Of a stretch of DNA of 64,000 nt, positions 12,943-25,949 are shown one piece after another. The notes beneath the pieces are model-generated. The model was not told the DNA's origin and ran no database searches. It saw nothing but the letters and a program-made list of their open reading frames with translations. The stretch covers positions 124,001 through 188,000 of the forward strand of contig QJNS01000089.1 in NCBI GenBank assembly GCA_004154925.1. The letters run 5' to 3'. The translations under genes and the position numbers were made by a program. This DNA is from Monosporascus cannonballus. Its lineage: Eukaryota; Ascomycota; Sordariomycetes; Xylariales. Within the stretch, counting starts at the first letter, position 1. Each line of letters starts with the position of its first letter.

Positions 12943-13329
12943 TATTATAACTCAGTAAGTTACGGTTTCCAGAAACGGTCTATTAGGACCCAACTATAAG
13001 TACGTAATGGGGCAGGTTACGTAATAAATTACGAACTCACTAATAGTAAGCCAGTAAGCCGGATTACTAACGTACTGATAATAAATTAATAAGCCGGATT
13101 ACCAATTTACTGATAGCAATTCAGGGAACCAGATCAAGATGTATACGTTTATTATTTCCATAGTTTAAATAGCTTCAGTTTGCAATATAATATCGTTACC
13201 CGAGATACCTTTGGAATCACAAGACGTAATACGTTACTGTATTTATTGCTCAGATTCCCACGATATTCCTGCCAACATAAACCCGTACGACTAAGGTTTA
13301 ATAGTTGGTTAAACCGCCTAGCCGTCACA
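12943..13329 (+). repeat. 3' LTR of element B (387 bp)
   Basis: Starts TATTATAACTCAG, the RIP form of TGTCATGACCCAG, and ends GCCTAGCCGTCACA. Three 35-bp tandem units lie at 13033-13067, 13068-13102 and 13103-13137. Differences from the 5' LTR are overwhelmingly transitions. Confidence 0.88.
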
Positions 13330-13334
13330 ATTAG

Positions 13335-16300
13335 CAAATATGCTAAACCTTTTTTAAAGTAAAAACCGCTTAACGTAATTTCTTGATTATTGTAATACTT
13401 TTTGTAAACCTTACCGAAATAACGCCTTATTTTTATTGTGAACAAAAAAACTTGAATGTAAATTATTAGAAAACGACTTTTTTTATTATTCGTCCTTTAT
13501 CAAAAATAACCAGTCTAACTGTGACGTACGGGGTCTGAACCTAAAGCAGTTATAACATATTACTGCTTAATACCGAAAACTTAAGCCGGAATTAAAGGCT
13601 GTCGAAAAAGAGGTTAATTAGGTTGATGCTCGTTTGCGCCGTTTACGTAGACAAAAAAAATGTGGTATAACAATATAATGAAAACCGTATCCCGGAATAT
13701 CGATAATCTGGAAAAATTGAAAAAATTAGAACGTTAAGAAAAACAGGCCCAACTGGAGGCCACCAAAATTACATCGATACAAACTGCATTTTTTTCGATT
13801 GGTCCAACCTGGAATCCACCGATTGGTCGTTTATTAATTAGAGAACTTTTGACCCCGTTAACTTCGGCGTTACTGGTAAAAGTTCTTTAATAGGCGTTAA
13901 GCGTTAAGAAGATTTTTAATAGGTTCTTAAATATTTTCGAAATTCGGGTGTTTTTTCCATTTGATCAGATACTGGGTAAATCCGTTTTATTTCCGCATAT
14001 CGAAAACTTTCTCCACCTTATATATTTGTTTATTTTCCATTTTTACGTCGTTCTATGCCGTATGCACTTTGATTATATCTGCTGCTAACTTGAATAAAAA
14101 AACGTAAAAAATTAGATAAAGTTTAACCTTTGGTGCAAATTCAAATTAATAACTATTTTTTAAGACTTTTCTTGGCGATTTTATATAATCCTATATATTT
14201 GAAATCGAGTTTTTTATTAGGTTATTTTGTTTAAATATTTTTTAGAATACGGAAAACTATTTCCCCTTTTTCGAAAATTAAATTTTTAACTTTGTCTAAT
14301 TGTATTATTTATTTATTCGGTTACGTGCGAATTCTAATTCTATTTTTATTTTCTAATGTAATTATCGTAATTATTATAATATAAAAATTACTTTAACATG
14401 AATTAAATTATTATCGTATATTTTTCGGTAAACTTTTAAAATAAAATTAAAATTTAAATTTATTAATATTCTTTTAATATTTTCGTACTAATTAATATTG
14501 TAAGGTAATCATATGACTAATAATTTTTTAACCCAGTTATTTTATTCATAATTAATATAATATCGTAAATAAATTTTTAAGGTTTAATTTACTCGTTCCG
14601 TTTATTTATTTATCTAAAGTTTAAAAATGCTAAATAATTGATAATTGAAGCCGATTTATATTATAAAATCTTATTAATACTTAAATCTAAATATTGATTT
14701 TTTATTTAAAATAATTTCCATTACAAATTTATATACGCTAAAAATATATTTAAAAAAATATATATTATTTGTTCGGCGTATATATTCTCATATTATGGCA
14801 AAACATAAAAACATTTCGTAAATCGATGGCCGATTACGAAAATATTATCGAAATATATTTTTATTACTAAATATTTTAAAATAGGAAATTTAATAAGAAA
14901 GTCGAATATAATTAAAGACCATAATCGCTTTGTAACTAGTAATAACTGTAATTCTCCGTATGATTTATGTTATCGGATTTTTATTCTGGCATAAATATCG
15001 TATTGCCGTATGATTTTTTGTACCGTTAATTTTATTTTAAAAACGGAATATATACGTTAAAATTGTTTTAAGATTTTGTAAATCTTTAAATATATATATA
15101 ACTTATATTTGTATATATTTCGTATTAAATCCTTTTCGTATTTCTTGAAAATTTATATTTTATTTATTGTTTGGTTTTTTAGAAAACCGTCGTTATATTA
15201 TTAAATCTTTTAATATATATTGAAAGGTACTGTCCGAATTATCGCAATTTATCATAGACGTAAATATCTTTTTATAATAGTATCGAAAATTATATAGTTA
15301 ATTTTAACCAATTTTTCTTCGAAGTTTAATCGTTTACTTAAAGTATTTGCTTTGTCGTTTTTAATTCTTTTTATAAATAATAACGAAATTGAAATTCGCT
15401 AATTTTTTTGCGTAACGAAATTATTATTCGGTAAATTTTCGGGTCGTAATAAATCGGGTAAAATTTTAATAATCCGTATAAACCTTAATTTAATATAGGT
15501 TTTTTTTAAAAAAATATCTAAATTTTCGAAATACCAAAATAATAATTATAAATTCCTTAATTGGAATGCCGTAATTAAATTTGGATTTTTTTAGTTGAGG
15601 TAAAAAAATATAATAAGTTGCAATTTATCTTAATTATTTCGTTATGCGATTATTATATTTAATACGTAATTCGAAATATCGGTTTTTAATTTAACGAAAT
15701 AATTTACATTGTATATAATTATTACTTGTTCGTTAATAATCGTATCCTTAATATCTTGAAGTATTTTTTCAGTCTTTAATATTTATTTAAATGTGTTTTT
15801 GGTAAAGTTCGTTAAAGATATATTTATTTCACTAAAATTCCGAATAAATTTCCTTAAATAGCTGGCGCATTTAAAAAATACCTATACCTTTTTAACCGTT
15901 ATTAACGTTTACCACTTTGTAATTATAGCGATTTTGTTAAGGTTTATTTTGATATATGTTAGGGTGATAATATATTCTAGATATTTTTTTTCCTATTCGT
16001 AAAACTACTTCTTTTTTACGTTAATAAATAATTTTACGTTTTATAAAGCTTTAAAAACCTTATGAACATATCTTATATATATTTTTTCTGTTTCGAAAAA
16101 AATAAAAATGTCGTCGAAATAATAAACGATAAAAATATCGAAGTATTTTAATAGCACATAATTTATTATCTATTAAAAAGTTATTAATAGATTTGTAAAT
16201 TTTATTAGTATAACCAAATATTGAAATAATCCGTATTTTGTATTAAAAGTTGTTTTTTATTTATATTCTTTTTAAATGTTAATAAGGCTATATTTATTTT

Positions 16301-16488
16301 TAAAAGTAAATTTTATGAACTATTTTGTTCCGTAAAATCGGTTTTTTAATGTGGTAATCAGAGGTAATAATATTCGATTTTTAATAATAATTTTATTTTG
16401 TTATCGATAATTAATCAAAAATTGTAATTTTCCGTTCTTTTTTAGTACGAAAAAAATAAGGTATCCTATTAATAACTTTAAAAATCGA
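13335..16488 (-). pseudogene. Pol relic of element C (reverse transcriptase to chromodomain)
   Basis: Reading the minus strand from 16488 down, the reverse transcriptase catalytic block appears near 16084-16150 as VYYFDDIFIFFETEK. Near 14020-13893 a chromodomain reads VEKVFDMRK, then QYLIKWKKHPNFENI with a stop at the conserved Trp. These match the corresponding parts of B. The segment is bounded by element A on the right and element B on the left, which split C's coding region. Numerous TAA/TAG stops; non-functional. Confidence 0.78.
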
Positions 16489-16493
16489 ATTTA

Positions 16494-16699
16494 TATAAGA
16501 ATATAGCCCTTATAAGGATAAGGCTAGTGGGCGACTAGCCATTGATCAACCTCCAATCTACTTACTAATATAAATCCACTATCTGGCATTTAACAGGAAA
16601 CGCCAGATGGAAATAACTTAATATATTTATTTCTTAGAATCTGTTTTACGATTAACAGGAAATCACCTTATTTCACTTATAGCTATTTATTATCTTATA
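16494..16699 (+). repeat. 5' LTR of element A copy 2 (206 bp)
   Basis: Begins TATAAGAATATAGCCC (consensus TGTAAGAATATAG) and ends TTATCTTATA (consensus ...TTATCTTACA). It is the same length as the 3' LTR of copy 1. It carries the LTR hairpin (left arm CTATCTGGC, right arm GCCAGATGG) and a TATA-like AATATATTTATTT. Confidence 0.87.
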
Positions 16700-17899
16700 A
16701 TTTTTCCATTTATTATAGAAAGTAATTCGGTAATTACTAAAAATAAAATTCGCCGATTATAAAACGAACCTAAGTTATTAATCGAAAAAACCGCCGATCG
16801 GAATCCAACTAACAAACGATCGATTACGGTATGAGAATAAGCGAAAAGGCTTGTAACCGAGCCTGAACAAGCAAAAAAAAAAATATAATCCCCGGGATCC
16901 CAATTCACCTTATACATATAATGAGGATATATCCCGATAACCGTTAATTGAACGGTCGGAAAATAAGCGTAATATAATAATTATATCGCGGAATTCAAAA
17001 TAAAGAAGGGTTAAGCCTTTTAATAATAGCTAGATTTTAAAAATTATACGTTCATAAAATAAATAATATTCAAAATTATTTTAATAACTGGCAGAATAAT
17101 AAATAAAAGTATAAATTAAATAGGAAAACGTTTATAAATTAATTGAGATATTATCGTAAATGCCTAAGGGCGATAAACTAATATTATATTATAATTGCTT
17201 AAAACCTTCTGAACACGCGTTAATTAAAAAATAAAAGAAATTAAATAAAAGCTATTATAAAAACTTACGCCGAAATATTAACGCGAAATGCCTTTATTTA
17301 TATTTAATAGTTTATGGGCCATATGGACGTTTTTAATACGAACGTTTAATAATTATACCGTATTAGGCTTAATTATTTTAATTACGACAAAAAATCAAAA
17401 GTAAAACATTATGGATTTTTATAAGGAAAAACTACGTAAATCCTAATTTTCTTAATAAGAAATATAAGGATTAATTTATGGAATTACGATAACGATTTGT
17501 TTAATTATTATTAAAATTTTATAACAAATAAAAATTCCTGATTTATAAAATAAAGTTTACGGACGTTGTGAACCTAAAAAACGATCGAAATAATAAATAT
17601 ATTATTTTTAATTATTTTTATAAATTAATAATAGGGTTACGAAATATCCTATTGCAAGAAAACGTTAAATTAAAACGAATTAATAACGTAATAAATAAGG
17701 CAAAGCGTTATTAGAACGCCTAGAAAAAAAACGCAGAAAAACCAATTATTTTCCGCCAAAGGTACTAATAAAGATAACGATTTTATTTTAACGTTTTCGG
17801 AAAAAGAAATCCCTAGAATAAATTAAGGGCGTTACGTAAGAATAAGAGAAATTGCGGGCGGTTTTATAGTCGGAAAATAAATAATCGCCGATTTAATTC

Positions 17900-20800
17900 C
17901 AATCGGAATAAATCCGTACGATTTAATACTTTTAATTTTTATAATAGCTTATTTAAATATTATAATTATGGGAAGCCAGGTTATAAAAACGTAAATTATA
18001 AATTAAAAAGGGATACGAAAACCTTATTATCCCAGTTATACGGAAACCGATTTTCGAAAGACGTATAAAACGTTATAATATATAACGATAAATCAGATTA
18101 GTTCCTAGACGTAAACCCAAAAAAGGAGCCGGAATAAGCGTATATATCCAGTTTATTTCGGCTAATAATCGCAAAATAATCGAAATAAAACCGTTTTTTA
18201 AAAAAGCAGTATTTATTAAAAAAGTTACGGAAAATATGGTAATATAAATAAATATGGTTATTGAAATATAAATAAATACTATAAATAAAAGGTTAATAAA
18301 CAAAATTTAACTTTTAATTAATTTCGGTAAATATTCCGAGCCTTATCGGCGTTAACGATACGTATATTAAATATTATAAAACTTACGAAACTTTTATTAA
18401 TATAATAAATAATAACGAAAATACACGAATATTTAAATAAATTTACTTTATAATATGTCGTAATTGGAAAATGCCATACTTTTTATTATTTAAACCCGGA
18501 ATAAATAAAATAGGGATTTTATTAAATATAGTTATATATTAATGGTTATACGGACCGTTACAAACGGTTATTAAATGAAAAATCTTAAATATAACGTTTT
18601 TCGATAAACAAATTTATACCGTTAATTTAATAAGCTTAGCCGAAAAGTTAAATATCTCGGAAATTGGGAAATAATAAGAAAACGGGTTAATTAACTTTTT
18701 TATATGCCTAAAGAATTTCCGGCAAATATATTTCGAAAAAATAACAAAACAAATACCTTAATTGCTAAAGGCAAAATATGTAATAAACCTAATCCTAAAA
18801 AAAACGCTTTTATTCGACCTAAATTACTTTATTTGAGAAGCCCAAAAAAAGGTATTCGAAAAATATATCCGAAAAAACCTAAAGGTAAAACGGATACGTT
18901 ATTTAAAAAAGGACGTAAAAGTATTAATATTATTTATGCTTAAAAAATGGTAATTTCAGATTATATGTTAATTATGAAGGGTTAAATCGGGTAATGATAA
19001 AAAACCGATACCTTTTATTTTTAATTACAAAAATAATAAATTGCTTAAAGTTAATTAAGGTATTTTCGAAACTTAATTTTAAGGATATTTATTACCGTAT
19101 TAGGATTAAAAAAAGCGATTAATAAAAAATTCTTTTCCGAACGCGGTATGGGTAATTAAATATACAGTTATATTATTTAGTTTTATTAATACGTTAATTA
19201 CATTTTAAATTTTTATATATAAAGTATTAGTCAGATTAATTAATTATATATATGTAATATATTTAAATAATATAATTATTTATTCGAAGAACGAAAAAAA
19301 GCACTTAAAGTATTTTTAATTAATATACGAATAATTATTATAATATTAATTATTTATTAAAATATTTAAGTACGAATTTATTTAAAAAAAACTTTAAGAT
19401 TTGTAATTAACATTAATAACTTAAAAATAAATTGTCGACGCGTTAATATTATCGAAATATAGCTAAAGTTAAACTTAATTTATAATATTTAAATACTTTT
19501 AAAATATACTAATTTTTATCGGAAATTTATCTTTTATTATTTGCGGATTATTAACCTTATTATTAAGTTTTTAAAAGGGGCATAAAATAAAAGTAAAATA
19601 GCAGAATTCCGATAACTCGGAAAAATTAAAAAGGCGTTCCGAAACTTAAAAAATATTTTTTAATTGGCGATTATTTTCTAATATTAAATTAACGTTAATA
19701 ATATTAATGTTAAAATAAATGCCTTAATAAATATTATATTAAAAATATTTTTATAAAAATACGAAAAATATTAATGTTTAATTACATATTAATTACAAAG
19801 ATTAAATTTAATTAAATAAATAATAAGTTATAAAGTAATAAAAATTATTCGCGGTTATGAAAAACTTAAAATATTAACAATAATACCTTAAGAATACGGA
19901 AAAAGAGTTTTCTAATACTTATTAATTATATAGCGGTAGAGAATATAATAAAAGCGCCGGCGTATAATTTTAAACGGAAATTTACCCGGTAAATTTATCG
20001 CCTTACGTAATTTAGATTTAAGATTTAATATTAATCGGACGCCGTTAATCCGGCGGATAAATTATTTAAACGCCTGGATTATATATTAAGGGAACTTACG
20101 AAAAAAAATGTAATTCTTACATTCGTTAAAAAATTCGGATTTACGAATAATATATCGGAAAACATAAGAAAGCAATTATAAATATATAATATAATTTAAC
20201 GTTTTGCAAAATAATAAAAAGCCATATAAAAGTAATGCAAAACTTGCTGATTATAAAATTTCTAAATAAATTTTAGATAACGGAAATTTATATAATTAAT
20301 ATTTGCCTAAAAAAATCGGAGAATTTTGGTTATACGATCGTAAGAAATTATTAAAAAAAGGAAAATAAAAAATTATATACTTACCGAATTTATGGCTTAC
20401 GAATAATAATATAAATACGAATTATAATAATAATATAATTAACGGTAAAATAATAAAAATAATAAATTATAACCGTATTACGATCGGGTTTCGAAGAATT
20501 TGGGGAAAACGAAATTAATATTAAAGTTATTATTTATAATTAGTAAATTTTATATTTTTAAAAACGAAATTATCCAAAAACGAAATAACATTATAGCCGA
20601 AGGTTTCCCGATAATTTCATAATTAAGTTCGAAAATTATAAACTAAAAATTTAAATATTATAAAACTTATATAAATAATTAAATATTACGCCGAAATAAA
20701 AGGGAAATATTTTTTGGATTTAAATAAGGTTTTATATTATCGGGATAAATTTATATATCCGTTATAAAGCGTTTTACGAAAATAAATAATTAATTAATAT

Positions 20801-22066
20801 TATAATTATTTGAAAATAAAATATATAAAATATATTTATACGTTACAATCAATAATTTAAAAATTTTACTAAGAAAATATAACAAACGATATTCGAAAAT
20901 ATATTAATAATATCCAAATTGTTAGGGTATAATAAAGTAACGGCATAAATTATATAAATAATTATAACCTTTATTATTATTTAAGTAATTTTTTTTAAAA
21001 ATTCTTATTAAATTTTATTATAAAATATTTTAAATACTTAAGTTTAAATAAGTTAAAATATAACGTAATTTTAATAATTGTTCACCGTTTTACGAAATTA
21101 AAATTATTTATTTTTACGGTTAAAACCTTAATTATAGATAAATTGGCCCGATTATTTTACGACGAAATTAAATACAAATTCGGTACGCTAGCCGGAATTA
21201 TTAATAATAAAAATATATTATTAACGAATTAATTTTGAGTGGAATTTTGCAAAAACAAAAATTAAAACGGCAAATATTAATTATTTATTGTCCGTAAATT
21301 AACAAGTAAACGGAACGTATTTATTAAGTTTAAAATATTATTTCCGTAATTACGTTAATAAATATTAAAATAATTAAATAACATTATTATAAAATGCGGA
21401 TTTCGCATATAATAATATGCAAAACGTATTTACTAATAATTTTTTATTTAAAGCCTTATATAAATATTATTTAAAAATAATTAAATACTTTTCTTAAAGG
21501 TTAAAAAAATAAATATACAAGATTTAATAATATTTCGAAAAAATAATTATTATTTATTAATTAATATATGAATATTAAAAAAAATAACGGTAATTTAATA
21601 AAATATTATAATTAACATTATATACTTAAAGAATTTTAATTAAGGTAATAACTAAATCTATCGATTGAAAATTTTAAATTTAAAAATAAAAAGTTTATAT
21701 TTATATATATCCGCGTTATAATTAAGGAATAAAAAATTTCCTAGGCGCATAAAATAATTTTCTTATTAAATATTAAAAGATATATAATATATTTCTAATA
21801 TTTTTGTTAAAATTGTAATATAACGGGAAATTATATAATATTCAGATAACGTTACCGGATTTAATAAAAAAATAAAAAATATAAGTAATAAAGGATATTA
21901 TTTATTATTAAAATAACCGGAAATAAGGTAAATATCTAATTAAATAAGGTGATTGGCCTTTTAAATATAATACGCAAAAACTTTAAAAGTATTTTAAATA
22001 TACGCTTAAAATAATACAACGTTACGAAAACATTTTAAATACGTATATAAAAAATAAAACCATTTA
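17900..22066 (+). pseudogene. Gag-pol relic of element A copy 2
   Basis: A gag zinc knuckle at 17958-17999 has all four ligands replaced by Tyr (Y-x2-Y-x4-Y-x4-Y around NYGKPGY). Reverse transcriptase starts YVNYEGLNRVMIKNRY (18964 on), continues with KLNFKDIYYRIRIK, and its catalytic motif reads YLNN (19260-19271) where YLDD is expected, both Asp codons changed to AAT. Integrase and chromodomain follow, matching copy 1. An open 79-codon stretch at 18704-18943 lies between zinc knuckle and reverse transcriptase, where protease would be expected; I see no protease motif. Stops throughout. Confidence 0.8.
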
Positions 22067-23683
22067 AAAACCGTAAAGTAATAATAACTTGATCGGAAAT
22101 TGGTTACCTAATAATTATAAAAATTATAAAAAATAATTTTAAGTAAAATAAAATTTTTAATATTAAAATAGTATTTACCTATATAATTATTTTTAAGTTT
22201 TTGGCAAATAATTGCCTTATTATATACCGATCGAAAATTTATTAATAATATAGAAAAATAAACTTTTATTTCGAAAACAATATTTCGCGCTTAATTATTA
22301 AATCTTATATTAATTAAGTTTTAATAAGCATATTAAAGAAATTAAAATAAGAATATCGGAAAATAATTAGAAAATATGTAAAAGCAAAAAACGGGTATAT
22401 TTATTAAATCTATTAAGCGTAGAACCTAGAAAAGATTTAAAAATATTTTATTTTTGGTGAAAATTAAGGCCTAAATAACGGGAATATAATTTATTATTAA
22501 TCGGAAATAAGACGTTATTTTTAAAACGTTTAACATATTTGGGTTTGGTAATAATTTCGCCGGGCAAAATCAGTTTTTAATTATAATTATTACTAAATAT
22601 CAAAACTTCGTTAAAACGTTAAAAAAGGGGCGGAAAATGTTCGTAAATGGGAAACGTAACGGTAAAACGGTTTTCGAAAATCGCCTTATTTATAAGGATA
22701 CCTTAAAATGCGGTTAATCGGAAATTAATTACGGAATAATAAGAAAAAAACTATAATATTTATTAAAAGGACCTAAATTTGCAAACTTATTAAACGGTAT
22801 TAAAAGTAGACTTCTGCAATTATAACGGATAATTAGAAATTAATCTTAACTATATTAAAAAATAATAATTTTTAATAATAACTGCGTTAAAGGCAAATTC
22901 GGTTTCGTAAAGAATATCGAATTAACGACCGTAATTACGTCGGAACGTTCGTATTAAATATTTATAATACGAACTTTTTCGAATTTATCGATTAATTTCT
23001 AATTATCAGTACCGAATTAAAAAACCGTTTAAACAGTATTTATGGACGATCGGAATTTAAACGAAAATTAAATAATAATATTAATAACGTTAAAAATAAT
23101 TATTTACCGCGTAAAAAATCTAAAATAAGATTTAATTATAATATAATTTAAAATAACCGGAATTTAAATAAAAACCATATCGTAATCGAAATAATATTAT
23201 ATTTCGTAAATATAATACGGCTTATTATTATCCGTAATATAATTAATATTTATCTTATTATCGGTATTAAAAAAGTAACGTTAAAAAAATCTTAATTTTC
23301 CTTAATGTTAAAATTTTTTTTTAGAACTTCTTACAAAAAGAATATGGCAAACGGAAATAATACGTAAAACAAACGGAAACGGCAAAATAAACATAAAAAA
23401 TATAGAAAACCGAACGGAATACGTATATAAAAAAATAAAAATATAAGCGCGAAAAGAGAAAAACAAGTAAATAAACTAAGATTAAGAGTAAATTATCATA
23501 AGATATTAAGAGAAATCTAATTAATTACGTAATATAGTACGTATTGATTATTATGGTAATTATTTATAATAGAATATAATAATAAATTATGGGTAAATAT
23601 ATATAACCAAATTTGTAAAACGCATTATATCAAATTAATAATAAGGTTATTAGGGATTAATAATTTAAAAAAAAAGAAATAAT

Positions 23684-23849
23684 TATAAGAATATAGCTTT
23701 TATAAGGATAAGGTAAGTAACTGACCGACTACCGATTAACTACCGACCTATTTATTAGTATAAATCCACCATCTAGCAGCTAGTGGGAAACGCCAGATGG
23801 AAGCAACCTAATATATTCACTTCTTGGAATCTGCTTTACGACTGGTCGG
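23684..23849 (+). repeat. 3' LTR of element A copy 2, left fragment
   Basis: The first 166 bases of the 206-bp LTR, ending in ACTGGTCGG (23841-23849) where element D is inserted. The remaining 40 bases are at 34810-34849 after the repeated ACTGGTCGG; 166 + 40 = 206. Confidence 0.9.
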
Positions 23850-23862
23850 TTGCCTCATCGTG

Positions 23863-24028
23863 ATCAGGACCCTATTTTGGAGGTTGTGGCTGCGCCTGCG
23901 GCGCAGCAGTCGTGGCTACAGCTATAGCTTTTAATCAAGAAGTATCTGTTAGGGGTTCAATATATCAACTAAACGCCATTAAGAATAATATCCACAAAAA
24001 TAACAAAACCTCCAAAATAAGGCCTGAT
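23863..24028. repeat. Subterminal inverted repeat with GC-rich hairpin at left end of D
   Basis: Arms at 23863-23885 and 24007-24028 share ATCAGG(A)CC(C/T)TATTTTGGAGGTT in inverted orientation, 121 bp apart. Between them, 23889-23896 and 23900-23907 form a perfect 8-bp GC-rich stem (GCTGCGCC / GGCGCAGC) with a 3-base loop. This could be the subterminal structure of D or a ~170-bp MITE sitting in its left end; I see no target duplication that would settle it. Confidence 0.6.
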
Positions 24029-25949
24029 AGCAAATTATGATTTTTTCGTTCCGTTTAGTAATTTTTTATACAAATTCGCAGAAATTATTATTATAAACTT
24101 TAATAATATATATTAGTTACGAAACTCCCAACATTTTAACCTATATAATTTAATGCAAAATTAAAATTTTTATCTTTTAATATAACAATAATCTTAATTA
24201 ATACGAAATAAAGATTATTATAATAAAAAAATGGCCCAAAATTCCGATTAATATATATTATAACCCTTTATCCCTTTTGGGCCAATACGGTAATAATATA
24301 ATCTTATAAGCTAAAATAATAATATATAGGGCTTAAAATTATCCGTAATAAACCCCGAAATATATTTTATTCCTAATTAACCAAATACGGATAATATATT
24401 TAAAAATATATGGTAAATATTTTGAATTTTTAAATATTTAAATTTCCGAAATAAAACGTTTATCTCTATCTAATATTTTTATTAGTTTCTTGCCGATATA
24501 AACGTAATTAACCTATATGCCAATATTATGTATACGGCCGATAACCTAATAGAAATTTTGCGCCGTCGGTTTATTCGCCTTATATTAGGCGTTATGTTTG
24601 GCAAATAAGGCCGTATTTTACGGAAAAAATAAATTATTACGGTATATAATCTGGTTTTAGGAAAACTTAATATTTTTCTCGTTATTAAAATAAATTTTAA
24701 GAAATCTCTAATTATTTAAACCTTTTTGTTAATAACCGACTTAATTATTATTCAGATTATATTATTAATTAAGTTAACGAAAAAATAACAAATTCTTATA
24801 TTAGTAATTTTATATTTTGTTTTTATTTTAATATTTGCAAATGCGAAAAAACTTAATTTAAAGATATTTAACCGTATAATTACCAGATAATATAACCATA
24901 TTATTTTTAATTTGGAATAAATATCGAACGATTAGTTCCAAATTGTTATACTGAATTTTGTTTACGAATAACGATATGGTTTAATTATTATTAACGAAAT
25001 ATATTTATTATTAAAATAAAAAAGTTTCCGGCGTAAATATATTAATATCTGCTCTTTATGTTTTATTTTCCTTGCCTATATATATTGATTTACCTATATA
25101 ATAGTTATTAATAATACCACAAAAAGAAATTGCAAAATATGGCGGCTTTTATTAAATCGGCGGCCTAATTAAATAAAGCTATAAGGCGGAAATCCGGCAT
25201 TTTAATATTAATCGTTTCGAAATCGATATTATTATTTTCCTTATACCCAGAAATTAACGTTCAAATTAAAGGTATTTAAATTTTCAAATAATTAATATAT
25301 TCGGATTATTAAGTAATATTTTTTAATCCAGCTTAATAATTTACGTTCCATTATTAAAATTATTATTTATATTAAAAATATGGCGAAAACTATGGATATC
25401 TAAAATTATCCAATTAAAACTATAATAAATTAAGGGTATTTATCGAAAGTTATAAAAAAATTATTAAGTTTTATAATTCCGAAGTACCTTACGGAAATCA
25501 AATTCGTATATATGATAATTTAAAATAATTGGATACTATTATCTGTATTATCGTATTTATTATCGTTTTTAAATTAAGTATAAATATCCCGGATATTAAT
25601 CAAATAATATAATAAGATATACCGTAAACCTTTTCGATTAAGGATATATAATAACGATTTAATTAAACGGTTTGTAATTATAAGCAATTAAATATAATTA
25701 ACCATAAATAATTCATATTATTTGTACCTTATTAAGCGTTCGATAAATATAAAACCAAACCGTCCATTTTAAAAAAAGATAAAATAACGAAAACAGTTTA
25801 AGCCCGGCAAATTAAAAATTATGTTACTTATAAAAACATGAAGGTCGTAATAAAAAGTGACGTAACAGATTCGGATAATAAAAAAACGATATATAATATA
25901 TTACGAATAATCCCGATTAAGACGAAATAATTATCGAATTTTAGTTTTA

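Larger units (their letters stand above)
6486..13329 (+). mobile_element. Full-length chromovirus 'B' (6844 bp) inserted in C
   Basis: Two LTRs of identical length (387 bp) bound the element: 6486-6872 and 12943-13329. The target duplication is ATTAA (6481-6485) / ATTAG (13330-13334), differing by one G-to-A transition. Internal order is gag zinc knuckle (7906-7947), reverse transcriptase (YPDD at 10087-10098) and chromodomain (about 12192-12306), then a purine-rich tract just before the 3' LTR. It is closely related to C: the gag regions read alike (CNKIGH..., then NQKDG.KSI) and the LTRs share their 3' parts. Coding frames are full of stops. Confidence 0.9.
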
